Positions 7,377 through 16,023 of a DNA stretch of 40,847 nt are shown piece by piece (within the stretch, counting starts at the first letter, position 1; every line of letters starts with the position of its first letter). The notes under the pieces were generated by a model. It was not told the DNA's origin. It searched no databases and was given only the letters and a program-made list of their open reading frames with translations. A program made the position numbers and the translations under genes. This DNA comes from Spirochaetota bacterium (GTDB lineage: Bacteria > Spirochaetota > Spirochaetia > SPDA01 > B32-G16), in assembly GCA_003645645.1 (NCBI GenBank), contig QNBH01000009.1:1-40847 (forward strand). Direction: 5' to 3'.

Positions 7377-8543
7377 CTACCTTGAAAAAACAAGAATCTT
7401 TTTCTGCGGGCAGCTTCCCGAAATAACCGGTGTATTTTCCTTTATAAAGACGTCGATTTCTGTTCTTAAGCCGAAATTATCAAAATAGAGTCCAGGTTCC
7501 ACGGAGAAGCATGAGCCTTCAAGAATTTTTCTGTTATCAGGAAACTCAACTGAATCGAGGTTGACTCCCAACCCGTGTACTTCCCTGTCAATTGCATGCC
7601 CTGTCCGGTGTCGTATATTCTCAGAAAAGCCTCTGCTTCCAAGAAATGAACGAACCCTCTCATCCACTTCCCTTCCGCTGACCTCCGATCCGCATTTAAG
7701 CCTCTCTTTGATGAAATTAACCGCCTCATCTCTTGCCTTGCAGAGAATACGAAAAATCTCTTCTATTCGATCGGGAACATCAAAATCCATAAATCCAACC
7801 CATGAGATGTCTGCATAGATTCCTTCCGAAACAGATCTTCTTGCAAATAAATCAAGTTGCAACACCTCCCCCCTCTCAAGCTTCTTTCCTCTCCCCTCGG
7901 TAGAATAATGGGGGTTGGATGAATTGCATCCGGAAGCAACGATCGGGGGATGCTGTGTTTCCAGGCCCCTTGCTATAAACTCACTTGTTATCCACTCCTG
8001 CACATCTCCTTCCCATATCTCTGCTTCCTCGGCAAAATGTCTCTCTATCTTTTTCCAGATAATATCGACAATACCGTAGAGTTGAACCGCAGCCTCCTCG
8101 TGGAGGGTAATCTCATTCTGCCTTAGCACACCCACCGACCTCTGAATGAGAGATTGAGAAGAGACGAGCTCGAAACCCAGAGATTGAAGAAATACGGCTG
8201 TACCGTGATCGAGACAGGAGAGAGCGGGAATTTCGGCGGAAAACTGAGCGGCAACCCTGCCCTTCGGAATGGAGGAGAGAATAAGAGATAACTCATCCCT
8301 GGAAACATAAAACTTCTTCTTTCCGGGAAGATGTTTAAGAATTGAGGGTTCTATCGAATGGCAGACGGCAGTGGGTTCCCCCTCTGCAGGAAGAAAATAA
8401 AACCAGGGGCGCGTATTCATCTGATTGGGGGTTATATCAAGGAGTCTATCGGAAATCCTGTCCCTGTGAAAGATATTAAAAAAAAACCATCCCGAAAGAG
8501 ACTCTTCATGGATGGCTCTTTTATAGGTTTCTACTGATAGCAT
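7377..8543 (-). CDS. M24-family metallopeptidase (Xaa-Pro aminopeptidase-like)
   Basis: This 388-residue protein has a creatinase-type N-terminal domain and a C-terminal pita-bread peptidase domain. All five expected metal ligands are visible: Asp in LQLDLFARR, Asp in GIYADISWVGF, His in RTGHAIDREVHGLG, Glu in FSVEPGLYF and Glu in LRTEIDVFI. It probably removes N-terminal residues preceding proline or acts on dipeptides. The start codon shares one base with the stop of the upstream gene (TAATG), so the two are translationally coupled. No signal peptide is seen, so it is likely cytoplasmic. Confidence 0.85.
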   Translation of the reverse strand: MLSVETYKRAIHEESLSGWFFFNIFHRDRISDRLLDITPNQMNTRPWFYFLPAEGEPTAVCHSIEPSILKHLPGKKKFYVSRDELSLILSSIPKGRVAAQFSAEIPALSCLDHGTAVFLQSLGFELVSSQSLIQRSVGVLRQNEITLHEEAAVQLYGIVDIIWKKIERHFAEEAEIWEGDVQEWITSEFIARGLETQHPPIVASGCNSSNPHYSTEGRGKKLERGEVLQLDLFARRSVSEGIYADISWVGFMDFDVPDRIEEIFRILCKARDEAVNFIKERLKCGSEVSGREVDERVRSFLGSRGFSENIRHRTGHAIDREVHGLGVNLDSVEFPDNRKILEGSCFSVEPGLYFDNFGLRTEIDVFIKENTPVISGSCPQKKILVFSR

Positions 8544-8956
8544 TAAAAATCCAGATCGAGAGTTTCTATGTTTTCGAACATCTCGTCTGTTTGCTCGTTG
8601 CTCTCTAAAATGCCCCCCCAGGATTCGTGATTTAAGTCTTTATGAAGATACAGCCGAATATGTTCAAACTCTCCATCTTTCCAGAAAATAGAGCAGTAGG
8701 GGAACTCTCTGCCATCCCCCCAGATAAGATCTCCCTTACTGCCTGCACCCTTAAACCAATCGTTGGGTACATAAAACTCGCGGAGCTCCATATTATTCTT
8801 CCTGTATACAATTTGAAAACCCTTTTTGTGAGGATATACTCTTACTATGTGCAACGATTTGACGTACAGATTTGATTCTCGAGTATCTGCAAACAGACTT
8901 ACAGTTAGCACAGATAAAATTGTTACTGCAAAAAAAGCAATTATTTTTCTCTTCAA
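8543..8956 (-). CDS. Small exported protein of unknown function
   Basis: This 137-residue protein is not recognised. It begins with a clear signal peptide: a basic start (MKRK), a hydrophobic core of ~16 residues and a likely cleavage after LFA. There is no lipobox cysteine. The mature part is rich in aromatic and acidic residues (YPHKKGFQIVYRKNNMELRE, WKDGEFEHIRLYLHKDLNHE, an ENIETLDLDF end) and suggests a small beta-rich secreted domain. The start is TTG, supported by GGAGG six bases upstream. A promoter with TATAAT lies ~33 nt before it. It is coupled to the M24 peptidase gene. Confidence 0.75.
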   Translation of the reverse strand: MKRKIIAFFAVTILSVLTVSLFADTRESNLYVKSLHIVRVYPHKKGFQIVYRKNNMELREFYVPNDWFKGAGSKGDLIWGDGREFPYCSIFWKDGEFEHIRLYLHKDLNHESWGGILESNEQTDEMFENIETLDLDF

Positions 8957-8988
8957 TTGCTTCCTCCGATAAACTTTTATGAAATATA

Positions 8989-9018
8989 ATTATATAATTA
9001 TTTATCCTTCTGAATCAA
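8989..9018 (-). promoter_or_regulatory. Sigma-70 type promoter for the exported protein / M24 pair
   Basis: On the minus strand TTGATT (9013-9018) is followed by an 18-bp spacer and TATAAT (8989-8994). The predicted start of transcription is about 25 nt before the TTG start codon at 8956. Confidence 0.5.
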
Positions 9019-9101
9019 GTAAAAAATTTTTTATCACCACTAAATTTGACTTTAATTTTAAAATGGCTTAAAAAACGAAAGGCTAACGTTAGAGTAGGGG
9101 T

Positions 9102-10343
9102 TCAGGCAGATTTTTTAATAAGGGTGATGTCGGGTTTTACAGATTTCTTAACAACCTCTTTGGTAACGGTTACCTGCTTTCTCCCTTTTATAGAGGGAAT
9201 GTCGTACATTATATCAATCATAATATCCTCAACAATAGAACGTAAGCCCCTTGCCCCCGTTTTAATTTCAAGAGCCTTCTGTGCTATTGCATCGATGGCT
9301 TCTCCTTCGAATACAAGATCAACACTGTCGATCTTAAGGGAGCTCTTATACTGCCTGATTATGGAGTTTCTCGGCTCTGTTATGATTTTCTTGAGATCAT
9401 CCTTACTAAGATTATGTAAAGTTACATGTATGGGCAGCCTTCCTACAAACTCAGGAATGAGACCAAACTTGATAAGATCATCGGGGTGTATGTGTGAGTA
9501 CAGCTCCACCAGATCTTTCTCGTGTGAGCCCTGCACATTTGCGCCAAAACCCATGGGATGCTGGGATATTCTGGATTCGATTATCTTATCCAGACCCACG
9601 AAAGCGCCGCCACAGATGAAGAGAATGTTGGTTGTGTTGATTTTAAGCATCTCCTGGTTGGGATGTTTCCTGCCGCCCTGAGGGGGTACCGATGCTATAG
9701 TGCCTTCGATTATCTTGAGAAGGGCCTGTTGAACGCCCTCTCCGGAGACATCCCTGGTAATGGATACGTTTTCGCCTTTTTTGGAGATCTTGTCGATTTC
9801 ATCGATATAAACTATGCCTCTCTCGGCGGCGGAAATGTTGTTTCCCGCATTTTGAATCAATTTAAGGAGGATGTTTTCTACATCTTCTCCCACATAGCCG
9901 GCTTCTGTAAGGGTTGTTGCATCTGCTATTGCGAAGGGTACTTTAAGTTTCTGGGCCAGGGTTTTTGCAAGAAGGGTTTTGCCTGTGCCTGTAGGGCCAA
10001 TAAGAAGAACATTTGCTTTCTCTATTTCTACATCATCTTCTATTTTGCTTCTCTGGGATATTCTTTTATAATGGTTGTAAACGGCTACCGATAAGACTTT
10101 TTTAGCTCGTTCCTGGCCGATTACATACTGATCGAGATACTCTTTTATTTCTTTAGGTGTGGGGACGTCTTCTAAGAACTCCGAAGTTAAAACATCATCC
10201 TCTTCATCCAGGATTTTCTTGCACACATGAACACATTCATCACAGATATAAACACCGGGACCCGCAATCAGCCTTCTGGCAATATCGGCACTCTTGCCGC
10301 AAAAAGAACAGACCTTAAGACCATCATTTTTGTTTCTTGCCAT
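9102..10343 (-). CDS. clpX: ClpX, ATPase subunit of the ClpXP protease
   Basis: This 413-residue AAA+ unfoldase feeds substrates to ClpP. It has the N-terminal zinc domain (Cys12, Cys15, Cys34, Cys37), Walker [16 protein letters not shown], Walker [12 protein letters not shown], pore loop GYVGEDVE and the sensor region [10 protein letters not shown]. The ClpP-docking loop reads MGF in place of the usual IGF. It overlaps clpP by 20 nt, indicating tight coupling. Length is normal. Confidence 0.97.
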   Translation of the reverse strand: MARNKNDGLKVCSFCGKSADIARRLIAGPGVYICDECVHVCKKILDEEDDVLTSEFLEDVPTPKEIKEYLDQYVIGQERAKKVLSVAVYNHYKRISQRSKIEDDVEIEKANVLLIGPTGTGKTLLAKTLAQKLKVPFAIADATTLTEAGYVGEDVENILLKLIQNAGNNISAAERGIVYIDEIDKISKKGENVSITRDVSGEGVQQALLKIIEGTIASVPPQGGRKHPNQEMLKINTTNILFICGGAFVGLDKIIESRISQHPMGFGANVQGSHEKDLVELYSHIHPDDLIKFGLIPEFVGRLPIHVTLHNLSKDDLKKIITEPRNSIIRQYKSSLKIDSVDLVFEGEAIDAIAQKALEIKTGARGLRSIVEDIMIDIMYDIPSIKGRKQVTVTKEVVKKSVKPDITLIKKSA

Positions 10344-10944
10344 TATTTCCCCTTATAAAAATCTTATCCACTATTCCATATTCCACGGCTTCCTCTGCTG
10401 AAAAATAGTAGTCTCTTTCCAGATCCTTTGCTACGGTCTCTTCGTCTTTTCCGGTATGATAGGCGAAATGCTTTATAATAAGCTTCTTAAGCCTTACAAA
10501 CTCCCTGGCCTGTATACCTATATCCTTGGCCTGGCCGTATACACCACCCCAAGGCTGGTGGATAAGTATTCTCGAGGATGGAAGGGCGAATCTCTTACCC
10601 TTAGTCCCGCACGATAGAAGGAGAGCACCAATGGAGGCAGCCTGCCCTATACAGATTGTCTGTACATCAGGTTTTATATACTGAATGGTATCATAAATGG
10701 CCAGTCCTGCGGTTACAGTACCACCGGGAGAGTTTATATATACGCTTATGTCTCTTTCCGGATCCTGAGATTCCAGAAAGAGAAGTTGGGCTACTACCAG
10801 ATCGGAGGTTACATCTACTATTTCTCCGTCAATAAAAACTATGCGATCTTTTAGCAAGCGTGAGTAAATGTCATATGATCTCTCGCCTGCACCTGTTTGC
10901 TCAATTACTATGGGGACAAGTGTACTCATTCTTTTTTTCGTCAT
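10324..10944 (-). CDS. clpP: ClpP, proteolytic subunit of the Clp protease
   Basis: This 206-residue serine peptidase has the catalytic Ser in [14 protein letters not shown], His in [12 protein letters not shown] and Asp in [13 protein letters not shown]. The [17 protein letters not shown] helix is typical. It assembles as a tetradecamer capped by ClpX. It follows tig by 21 nt and overlaps clpX by 20 nt, so tig-clpP-clpX is one operon. An AGAGGA ribosome site precedes the ATG; an internal Met six codons in is an alternative start. Confidence 0.97.
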   Translation of the reverse strand: MTKKRMSTLVPIVIEQTGAGERSYDIYSRLLKDRIVFIDGEIVDVTSDLVVAQLLFLESQDPERDISVYINSPGGTVTAGLAIYDTIQYIKPDVQTICIGQAASIGALLLSCGTKGKRFALPSSRILIHQPWGGVYGQAKDIGIQAREFVRLKKLIIKHFAYHTGKDEETVAKDLERDYYFSAEEAVEYGIVDKIFIRGNNGKKQK

Positions 10945-10965
10945 AGTAAAATCCTCTTCCGAAAT

Positions 10966-12330
10966 TTAACCATTCTCTTTATCGATGTCCAGTAGATTTA
11001 TCTCTTCTCCCTTTTTTATCCTGGCGTTTTCCAGAAGAAAATCGAAGAGTTTTTGTTTCTGTGTCTCCTTTTTGAAATGTTCTCTAAGGCTCTCATTAGA
11101 AAGAGCGTTAGCAAGCTCTTCTTCTCTTATATTGTTTATTTCGGCATATTCCTTTATTTTCTCATCAATTTCACTATCATCCGCATCTATTTTTTCTTTT
11201 TTAATCATCTCTTCGATGAGGAATTCAATTTTAAGGTCTTTCTCTACAGAAGGCCTCCATTCTTCGTAGAGGCTTTGCTTACTTTTCCCATCAATTTCAA
11301 GAGCGCGCAGTACCAACTTTTCTGTCGTGTTCAACCTTGATATGAACCTGGACCAGTAGTTATCCAGTGCGGTGTTGATCATCGATTGGGGAAGATCGGT
11401 TTCGGAATCATTAAGAATTTTATCCAATAATGAGTCTATATTTTTTATGCGGACTCTAAAAGAGGTTACTTCTTTCAGTTTGTTGTATATATCATCTTTT
11501 AAATCTTTGAGAGTGTTGTATTTATCACTTATATCCTGGGCAAGCTCATCGTCTATCTCGGGTAGTTGTTTCTCTTTTATTGCATTGACCTTTACCTTTA
11601 GCCTCTTTTTCTTTCCCCGAAGCTCTTCAAAATCATAGTCTTCGGGGTAATCCTTTTCGATAATTTTCTCTTCGCCCTTTTTCATTCCAATCACATCATC
11701 GTCTATCCTGTAGAGATTGTATCCACTGCCCACAGTGAATACGTAATCATCCCTCTTTGTATCTTCTATTTCGTTCCCATCGTTATCCAGCTCAACATAG
11801 CTTATGGTTATTATGTTGTCTTTCTCAACTGTGCTTCCCTCTCTCTTGTCTGCAATGACGGAGTTTTGCTCCTGCAGTGCCTTTAGCTCTCTCTCTACAT
11901 CTTCATCTTTTATATTCACAACCGGCTCTTCTATTTCAATATCTGTGTATTTTCCCAGCTTGATTTCCGGATAGGTATCGTAAGTGACTGTAAAAGTAAA
12001 ATCTTTCTCCAGGGTTCCCTCTTCTATATTTAAATCATTTTCAAGATGGGGGATATCCAAGGGAAGAGGTTTTTTATCCACATCTTCAATCGCCATCTCG
12101 AGGCTTTTCTCCATGACATTTAAAAAGGTTTCATTTTTTATGGTATCACCAAACTTTCTAATCAAAATAGAAGGAGGGACTTTACCCTTACGAAACCCCT
12201 TTACTTCCACGGTTTTACAGTATTTCTTTACCAGATCGTCGTATTCTTTTTTAAGAGCCTCTTTATCGACAGTAATGGTTAGTTTAACAGAAGAATGTTC
12301 CTGAGGTTCTATTATTTTTTCTTTGATCAC
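10966..12330 (-). CDS. tig: Trigger factor, ribosome-associated chaperone and prolyl isomerase
   Basis: This 454-residue protein has the ribosome-binding N-domain with the signature VKGFRKGKVPPSIL (about residue 43). Next comes the FKBP-type domain (about 155-245; KDNIITISYVELD, IGMKKGEEKIIEKDYPEDY), then the helical, charged chaperone C-domain. It binds nascent chains at the ribosome exit. The start is GTG, preceded by AAGAGGA. It heads the tig-clpP-clpX operon, a very common arrangement. Confidence 0.96.
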   Translation of the reverse strand: MIKEKIIEPQEHSSVKLTITVDKEALKKEYDDLVKKYCKTVEVKGFRKGKVPPSILIRKFGDTIKNETFLNVMEKSLEMAIEDVDKKPLPLDIPHLENDLNIEEGTLEKDFTFTVTYDTYPEIKLGKYTDIEIEEPVVNIKDEDVERELKALQEQNSVIADKREGSTVEKDNIITISYVELDNDGNEIEDTKRDDYVFTVGSGYNLYRIDDDVIGMKKGEEKIIEKDYPEDYDFEELRGKKKRLKVKVNAIKEKQLPEIDDELAQDISDKYNTLKDLKDDIYNKLKEVTSFRVRIKNIDSLLDKILNDSETDLPQSMINTALDNYWSRFISRLNTTEKLVLRALEIDGKSKQSLYEEWRPSVEKDLKIEFLIEEMIKKEKIDADDSEIDEKIKEYAEINNIREEELANALSNESLREHFKKETQKQKLFDFLLENARIKKGEEINLLDIDKENG

Positions 12331-12415
12331 AACGGTATCCTCTTAAAATTATGGAGTATTTTGCCTCGAATGAGACAGGGAACTTAATAAGCTTAAATCA
12401 AGTGTAAATATAAGT

Positions 12416-12449
12416 AAAAAAACGGCGATCCGGAAAGCACCGGATCGCC
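12416..12449 (-). terminator. Intrinsic terminator of the tRNA operon
   Basis: On the minus strand a perfect 10-bp GC-rich stem (GGCGATCCGG with CCGGATCGCC) and a 6-nt loop are followed by a run of seven T. It lies just past tRNA-Gly and separates the tRNA operon from tig. Confidence 0.9.
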
Positions 12450-12461
12450 ATTTATTGCAGA

Positions 12462-12533
12462 AGCGGGAAACGGGATTTGAACCCGCGACATCCACCTTGG
12501 CAAGGTGGAGCTCTACCACTGAGCTATTCCCGC
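12462..12533 (-). tRNA. tRNA-Gly (GCC)
   Basis: The cloverleaf reads GCGGGAA/TTCCCGC in the acceptor, GCTC/GAGC in the D arm, CCACC-TTGCCAA-GGTGG in the anticodon arm and GCGGGTTCAAATCCCGT in the T arm. The anticodon is GCC. CCA is not encoded. Confidence 0.97.
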
Positions 12534-12560
12534 ATTGTTTGCAAGCTTCTAAACTATAGA

Positions 12561-12642
12561 TGCGAGAGAAGGGATTTGAACCCTTACGCCCGAAGGCACC
12601 AGATCCTAAGTCTGGCGTGTCTGCCAATTTCACCACTCTCGC
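12561..12642 (-). tRNA. tRNA-Leu (TAG)
   Basis: A class II tRNA of 82 nt with a long variable arm (TGCCTTCGGGCG). The acceptor is GCGAGAG/CTCTCGC with discriminator A, and the anticodon loop CTTAGGA gives TAG. CCA is not encoded. Confidence 0.97.
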
Positions 12643-12683
12643 ATCCAATTATAACCACGGGTGCATTTTCTGTCAATTAAATA

Positions 12684-12756
12684 TGAGCCGTGAAGGGATC
12701 GAACCTTCGACCCGCAGATTAAGAGTCTGCTGCTCTACCGGCTGAGCTAACGGCCC
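12684..12756 (-). tRNA. tRNA-Lys (CTT)
   Basis: The acceptor is GGGCCGT/ACGGCTC (one wobble) with discriminator A. The anticodon stem GCAGA/TCTGC encloses CTCTTAA, giving CTT. The T arm GAAGGTTCGATCCCTTC is canonical. CCA is not encoded. Confidence 0.97.
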
Positions 12757-12771
12757 ATATTTCTTTAAGGA

Positions 12772-12845
<74 letters not shown>

Positions 12846-12852
12846 ATATCCG

Positions 12853-12926
12853 GGTGGGTAACGGGACTTGAACCCGCAACGGCCAGATCCACAGTCTGGT
12901 ACTCTACCTCTTGAGCTATACCCACC
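12853..12926 (-). tRNA. tRNA-His (GTG)
   Basis: The acceptor is GTGGGTA/TACCCAC with the tRNA-His-specific extra G at position -1 (12926) opposite discriminator C. The anticodon loop CTGTGGA gives GTG. It is the first gene of the five-tRNA operon. A TTGACA (12967-12972, minus strand) lies upstream, but no good -10 box is obvious. Confidence 0.97.
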
Positions 12927-13013
12927 ACTTCTATTGTTTATTTAAGTTGCCGAAAAAATTTCGCTTTGTCAAGTGTAAATGCCTGCTCGCATTTTGCTAT
13001 AATCGACAGGAAG

Positions 13014-13457
13014 TTATCTCTTACTATCCAGATATTCCAATTTATTTCCCAATTTTTGGCTTAAACTCTTTATATTGTTTTCTTTCAACATGGTAAGGAT
13101 TTCATCCTTTACCTTCTGCCATTCGAAATGTACAGGACAGTGATTTTCATCACTGCAACCGGGGAAACCCAGCACACACTGATCAAAAAAGTAGGGACCT
13201 TCCATTACCTCGACAATATCGTAGAGGGTTATCTCTTCAGGTTTCTTACCCAGAAGGAATCCTCCCCCTCTGCCCTTTTGAGATAGTACGATCCTGTTGT
13301 GAGAAAGTTGCTGGAGAATCTTTCCAAGAAAGAATGAGGGGATATTCAACTTTTCCGATATCTCTCGCTGAAAAACAGGTTTACCATCTGCCTGATGTGC
13401 AAGGTATAGAACCGCCTGCAGTGCATATTCACAGCTTTTGTTGAACAGCTTTAACAT
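13014..13457 (-). CDS. Rrf2-family regulator with possible Fe-S cysteines
   Basis: This 147-residue protein has the Rrf2 winged helix at the N-terminus (YALQAVLYLAHQADGKPV, IPSFFLGKILQQLSHNRIV) and the wing KGRGGGFLLGKKPEEITLYD. Three cysteines, Cys94, Cys101 and Cys107 (C-x6-C-x5-C), occupy the region that binds a [2Fe-2S] or [4Fe-4S] cluster in IscR and NsrR, so it may sense iron-sulfur status or redox/NO. It begins 18 nt after argG on the same strand and is probably cotranscribed with the arginine genes. No cysteine desulfurase gene is nearby. Confidence 0.88.
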   Translation of the reverse strand: MLKLFNKSCEYALQAVLYLAHQADGKPVFQREISEKLNIPSFFLGKILQQLSHNRIVLSQKGRGGGFLLGKKPEEITLYDIVEVMEGPYFFDQCVLGFPGCSDENHCPVHFEWQKVKDEILTMLKENNIKSLSQKLGNKLEYLDSKR

Positions 13458-13475
13458 GAGTCGGTACCGTTTCCT

Positions 13476-14747
13476 CTATTTTTCGTGAAAGGAAGCCAAC
13501 TGTTTTATCTCCTGAGTCTGACCTTTTTTAGAAGTTATACTCTTATGGACAATAGAGGCAACTCCGGTGGAGAGTCCAAATAGATTGATGAAACCGGATG
13601 CATCTGTATGATTATAACTACTTTCTCCAAAAGAGGCAAGCTCCTGTTGATACAATGAATAGGGTGATTTTCTCCCTCCTATGATTATATTTCCCTTGTA
13701 AAGATAAAGCCTGACCGTACCAGTTACGAACTCACAGGCTTTCTCCATGAAAGCTTCAATCGATTCACGCAAAGTGGTGTACCATTTACCCTGATAGATG
13801 AGTTCGGCATACTTCATTGCCAGGGTTTGTTTAAAATGTAGAGTATCGCTGTCAAGAGTCATCATTTCCAGTTCCCGGAGAGCGGTATGTAGAATTGTAC
13901 CGCCGGGAGTTTCGTAGACGCCGCGGCTCTTCATTCCTACAACTCGAGTTTCCACTACATCGGAGCGGCCTATGCCGTTTTCCCTTCCCACCTGGTTGAG
14001 AGTATTGAGTAATTCCACCGGTTTAAGCTTCTGCCCGTTTAAGCTTACGGGTATACCCCTTTCGAAGTCAAGGATTAGCTCTGTTTCCCTGTCCGGGGCT
14101 TCCTGTGGTGATTTAGTGAGTAGAAACATTTCCTCTTTAGGCTTGTTCCATGCATTCTCCAGATCACCACCCTCATGACTCATGTGCCAGATATTCCAGT
14201 CTCTGGAGTAGATATTCTTTTTGGAGATGTTGCCGATAGGGATATTGTGAGCTTTTGCATATTTGATGGCTTCTTCTCTTGAACGTATGCTCCACAATCT
14301 CCATGGAGCAATAACCTTCAAATGAGGAGCAAGAGCTTTATAGGTGAGCTCGAAACGCACCTGATCGTTGCCCTTACCGGTACATCCATGGGCAACCGCA
14401 TCGGCGTTCTCTTTTAAGGCTATCTCTACCTGATGCTTTGCCTGGAGAGGCCTGGCTATGGAGGTGCCAAGAAGATACTTGTTCTCATATATAGCGCCTG
14501 CCCTGAGCATAACAAAGAGAAACTTCTCGACAAACTCATCTCTGGCATCGATTGTATATAACCTGGATGCACCGGAATTTCGTGCCTTTTGCTCCATCTT
14601 ATCCCAATCTTCTTCCTGACCAACATTTACGCATACACAAACTATCTCTGCTTTAGGGTAATTTTCCTTAAGCCATGGGATGATAATGGATGTATCCAAA
14701 CCACCCGAATAGGCCAAAACAATCTTTTTAATCGGTTCTTTTTCCAT
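13476..14747 (-). CDS. argG: Argininosuccinate synthase
   Basis: This 423-residue enzyme joins citrulline and aspartate using ATP. The N-terminal PP-loop is KIVLAYSGGLDTSIIIPWL. Other signatures are AVAHGCTGKGNDQVRFEL and the GRSDVVETRVVGMKSRGVYE block. I chose the ATG at 14747 because AGGAGG lies seven bases upstream; a GTG two codons earlier is possible. It is the last biosynthetic gene of the arg operon, 46 nt after argD. argH is not in the window. Confidence 0.97.
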   Translation of the reverse strand: MEKEPIKKIVLAYSGGLDTSIIIPWLKENYPKAEIVCVCVNVGQEEDWDKMEQKARNSGASRLYTIDARDEFVEKFLFVMLRAGAIYENKYLLGTSIARPLQAKHQVEIALKENADAVAHGCTGKGNDQVRFELTYKALAPHLKVIAPWRLWSIRSREEAIKYAKAHNIPIGNISKKNIYSRDWNIWHMSHEGGDLENAWNKPKEEMFLLTKSPQEAPDRETELILDFERGIPVSLNGQKLKPVELLNTLNQVGRENGIGRSDVVETRVVGMKSRGVYETPGGTILHTALRELEMMTLDSDTLHFKQTLAMKYAELIYQGKWYTTLRESIEAFMEKACEFVTGTVRLYLYKGNIIIGGRKSPYSLYQQELASFGESSYNHTDASGFINLFGLSTGVASIVHKSITSKKGQTQEIKQLASFHEK

Positions 14748-14793
14748 AAACACTCCTCCTGAAATTTCTTTTCTTACCTTTTGTAGATCTCTG

Positions 14794-16023
14794 CTAGCTG
14801 ATGTTTCCTTGGAATCCGGAAAGTGCCCGGCGAAGTATGTCCACCCCTTCCCTGATTTCTTCTTCGGTTATTATGAGGGGAGGCGCTATTCTTAAAACGT
14901 TTCTTCCGGATTTTATAATGAGGATTCCCTCATCTCTGGCGGCTTCGATCAATTTTTTTATTACTTCCGACTCTTTCTCTTTAGGAGCCTTAACTTCCAG
15001 ACCTTTGAGCATTCCGGCTCCTTTCGCGGCTCCGATAAAATCCAACTCCTCTGAAATCCTTGTAAGTTCATCATGAAGTACAGAAGCCTTGCTTCTGACC
15101 TGATCGAGAAAAACAGGGTCAAGGATTATGTCGAGAACTCTATTTGCAACCGATGTTGTAACGGGTCCTCCTCCGAAAGTGGAACCGTGTTCACCTACCT
15201 GTAAGAGATTATTTACTTTAGCAGGAATGAGAGTTGCAGATAGGGGTAGACCACCTGCCAGAGGTTTTGAAAGGGTTACAATGTCAGGTTCAAGCCCCAC
15301 CCAGTCGGATGCAAGCCTGTAACCGATTCTCCCCAGTCCGGTTTGTATTTCGTCAACTATAAGTATTACATCGTGTTTTTTGCATTCCCGGTTAAGGGCC
15401 TCTGCAAACTCCTTGGTCATTACCTCGAGCCCGCCCTCTCCCTGTATAACTTCAGCTATTACACAACTGAAACTGCCGTTAAGAGTCTCCTCAAGCTTCT
15501 CCACATTGTTGTACTCTATTGTTTCGACTCCTGGAAGGAGAGGAGCAAAGGGTTTCTGATACGCAGGATTCGGAGTACAGGATAAGGCCCCCATGGTTCT
15601 TCCGTGGAATGCACCCTCGAAGCACAGTATCCGATGACAGCCTTCTCCTCTTTTTCTAAGCGAATAGAGCCTCGCATACTTGATTGCTGCTTCGTTTGCC
15701 TCGCTCCCGCTGTTTCCGAAATGAACGGCTGAAAATGAACCGAAGGAGATAAGTCTCTCAGCCAGTTCAACTGCGGGTGCGGTGGTATAAAGATTGGAAA
15801 TGTGGATGAGCTTCTTCATCTGGTTAAAGGCAACTTCCGCCAGATCTTCTCTTCCGTAACCAAGGGCATTTACTGCTATACCCGAGCCGAAATCTAAATA
15901 CCTCTCGCCGGATGAATCCTCCACATAAACGCCCTTTCCTCTGGATACAAGCAGGAGCTCCTGCGAGTAGTTTTTAGGAAAAGGTGCATCTGTGACGACA
16001 GATGCTCTTCCGTTAGTTTTCAT
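14794..16023 (-). CDS. argD: Acetylornithine aminotransferase
   Basis: This 409-residue PLP enzyme converts N-acetylglutamate semialdehyde to N-acetylornithine. Class III aminotransferase motifs are visible: FGNSGSEANEAAIKYAR, the GAFHGRTMGALS aromatic-loop segment, VIAEVIQGEGG, LIVDEIQTGLGRIG (PLP-binding Asp) and the lysine in TLSKPLAGGLPLSA. It overlaps argB by 11 nt. Given the flanking genes, the acetylornithine substrate is the best reading of the aminotransferase fold. Confidence 0.96.
   Translation of the reverse strand: MKTNGRASVVTDAPFPKNYSQELLLVSRGKGVYVEDSSGERYLDFGSGIAVNALGYGREDLAEVAFNQMKKLIHISNLYTTAPAVELAERLISFGSFSAVHFGNSGSEANEAAIKYARLYSLRKRGEGCHRILCFEGAFHGRTMGALSCTPNPAYQKPFAPLLPGVETIEYNNVEKLEETLNGSFSCVIAEVIQGEGGLEVMTKEFAEALNRECKKHDVILIVDEIQTGLGRIGYRLASDWVGLEPDIVTLSKPLAGGLPLSATLIPAKVNNLLQVGEHGSTFGGGPVTTSVANRVLDIILDPVFLDQVRSKASVLHDELTRISEELDFIGAAKGAGMLKGLEVKAPKEKESEVIKKLIEAARDEGILIIKSGRNVLRIAPPLIITEEEIREGVDILRRALSGFQGNIS

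Noticed and set aside
9046-9681. Long plus-strand frame opposite clpX (211 residues)
   Set aside because: It is antisense to the conserved clpX frame and its product has no recognisable domain.
12998-13003. Plus-strand TATAAT near the Rrf2 gene end
   Set aside because: No -35 box at the right distance and no plus-strand gene downstream.
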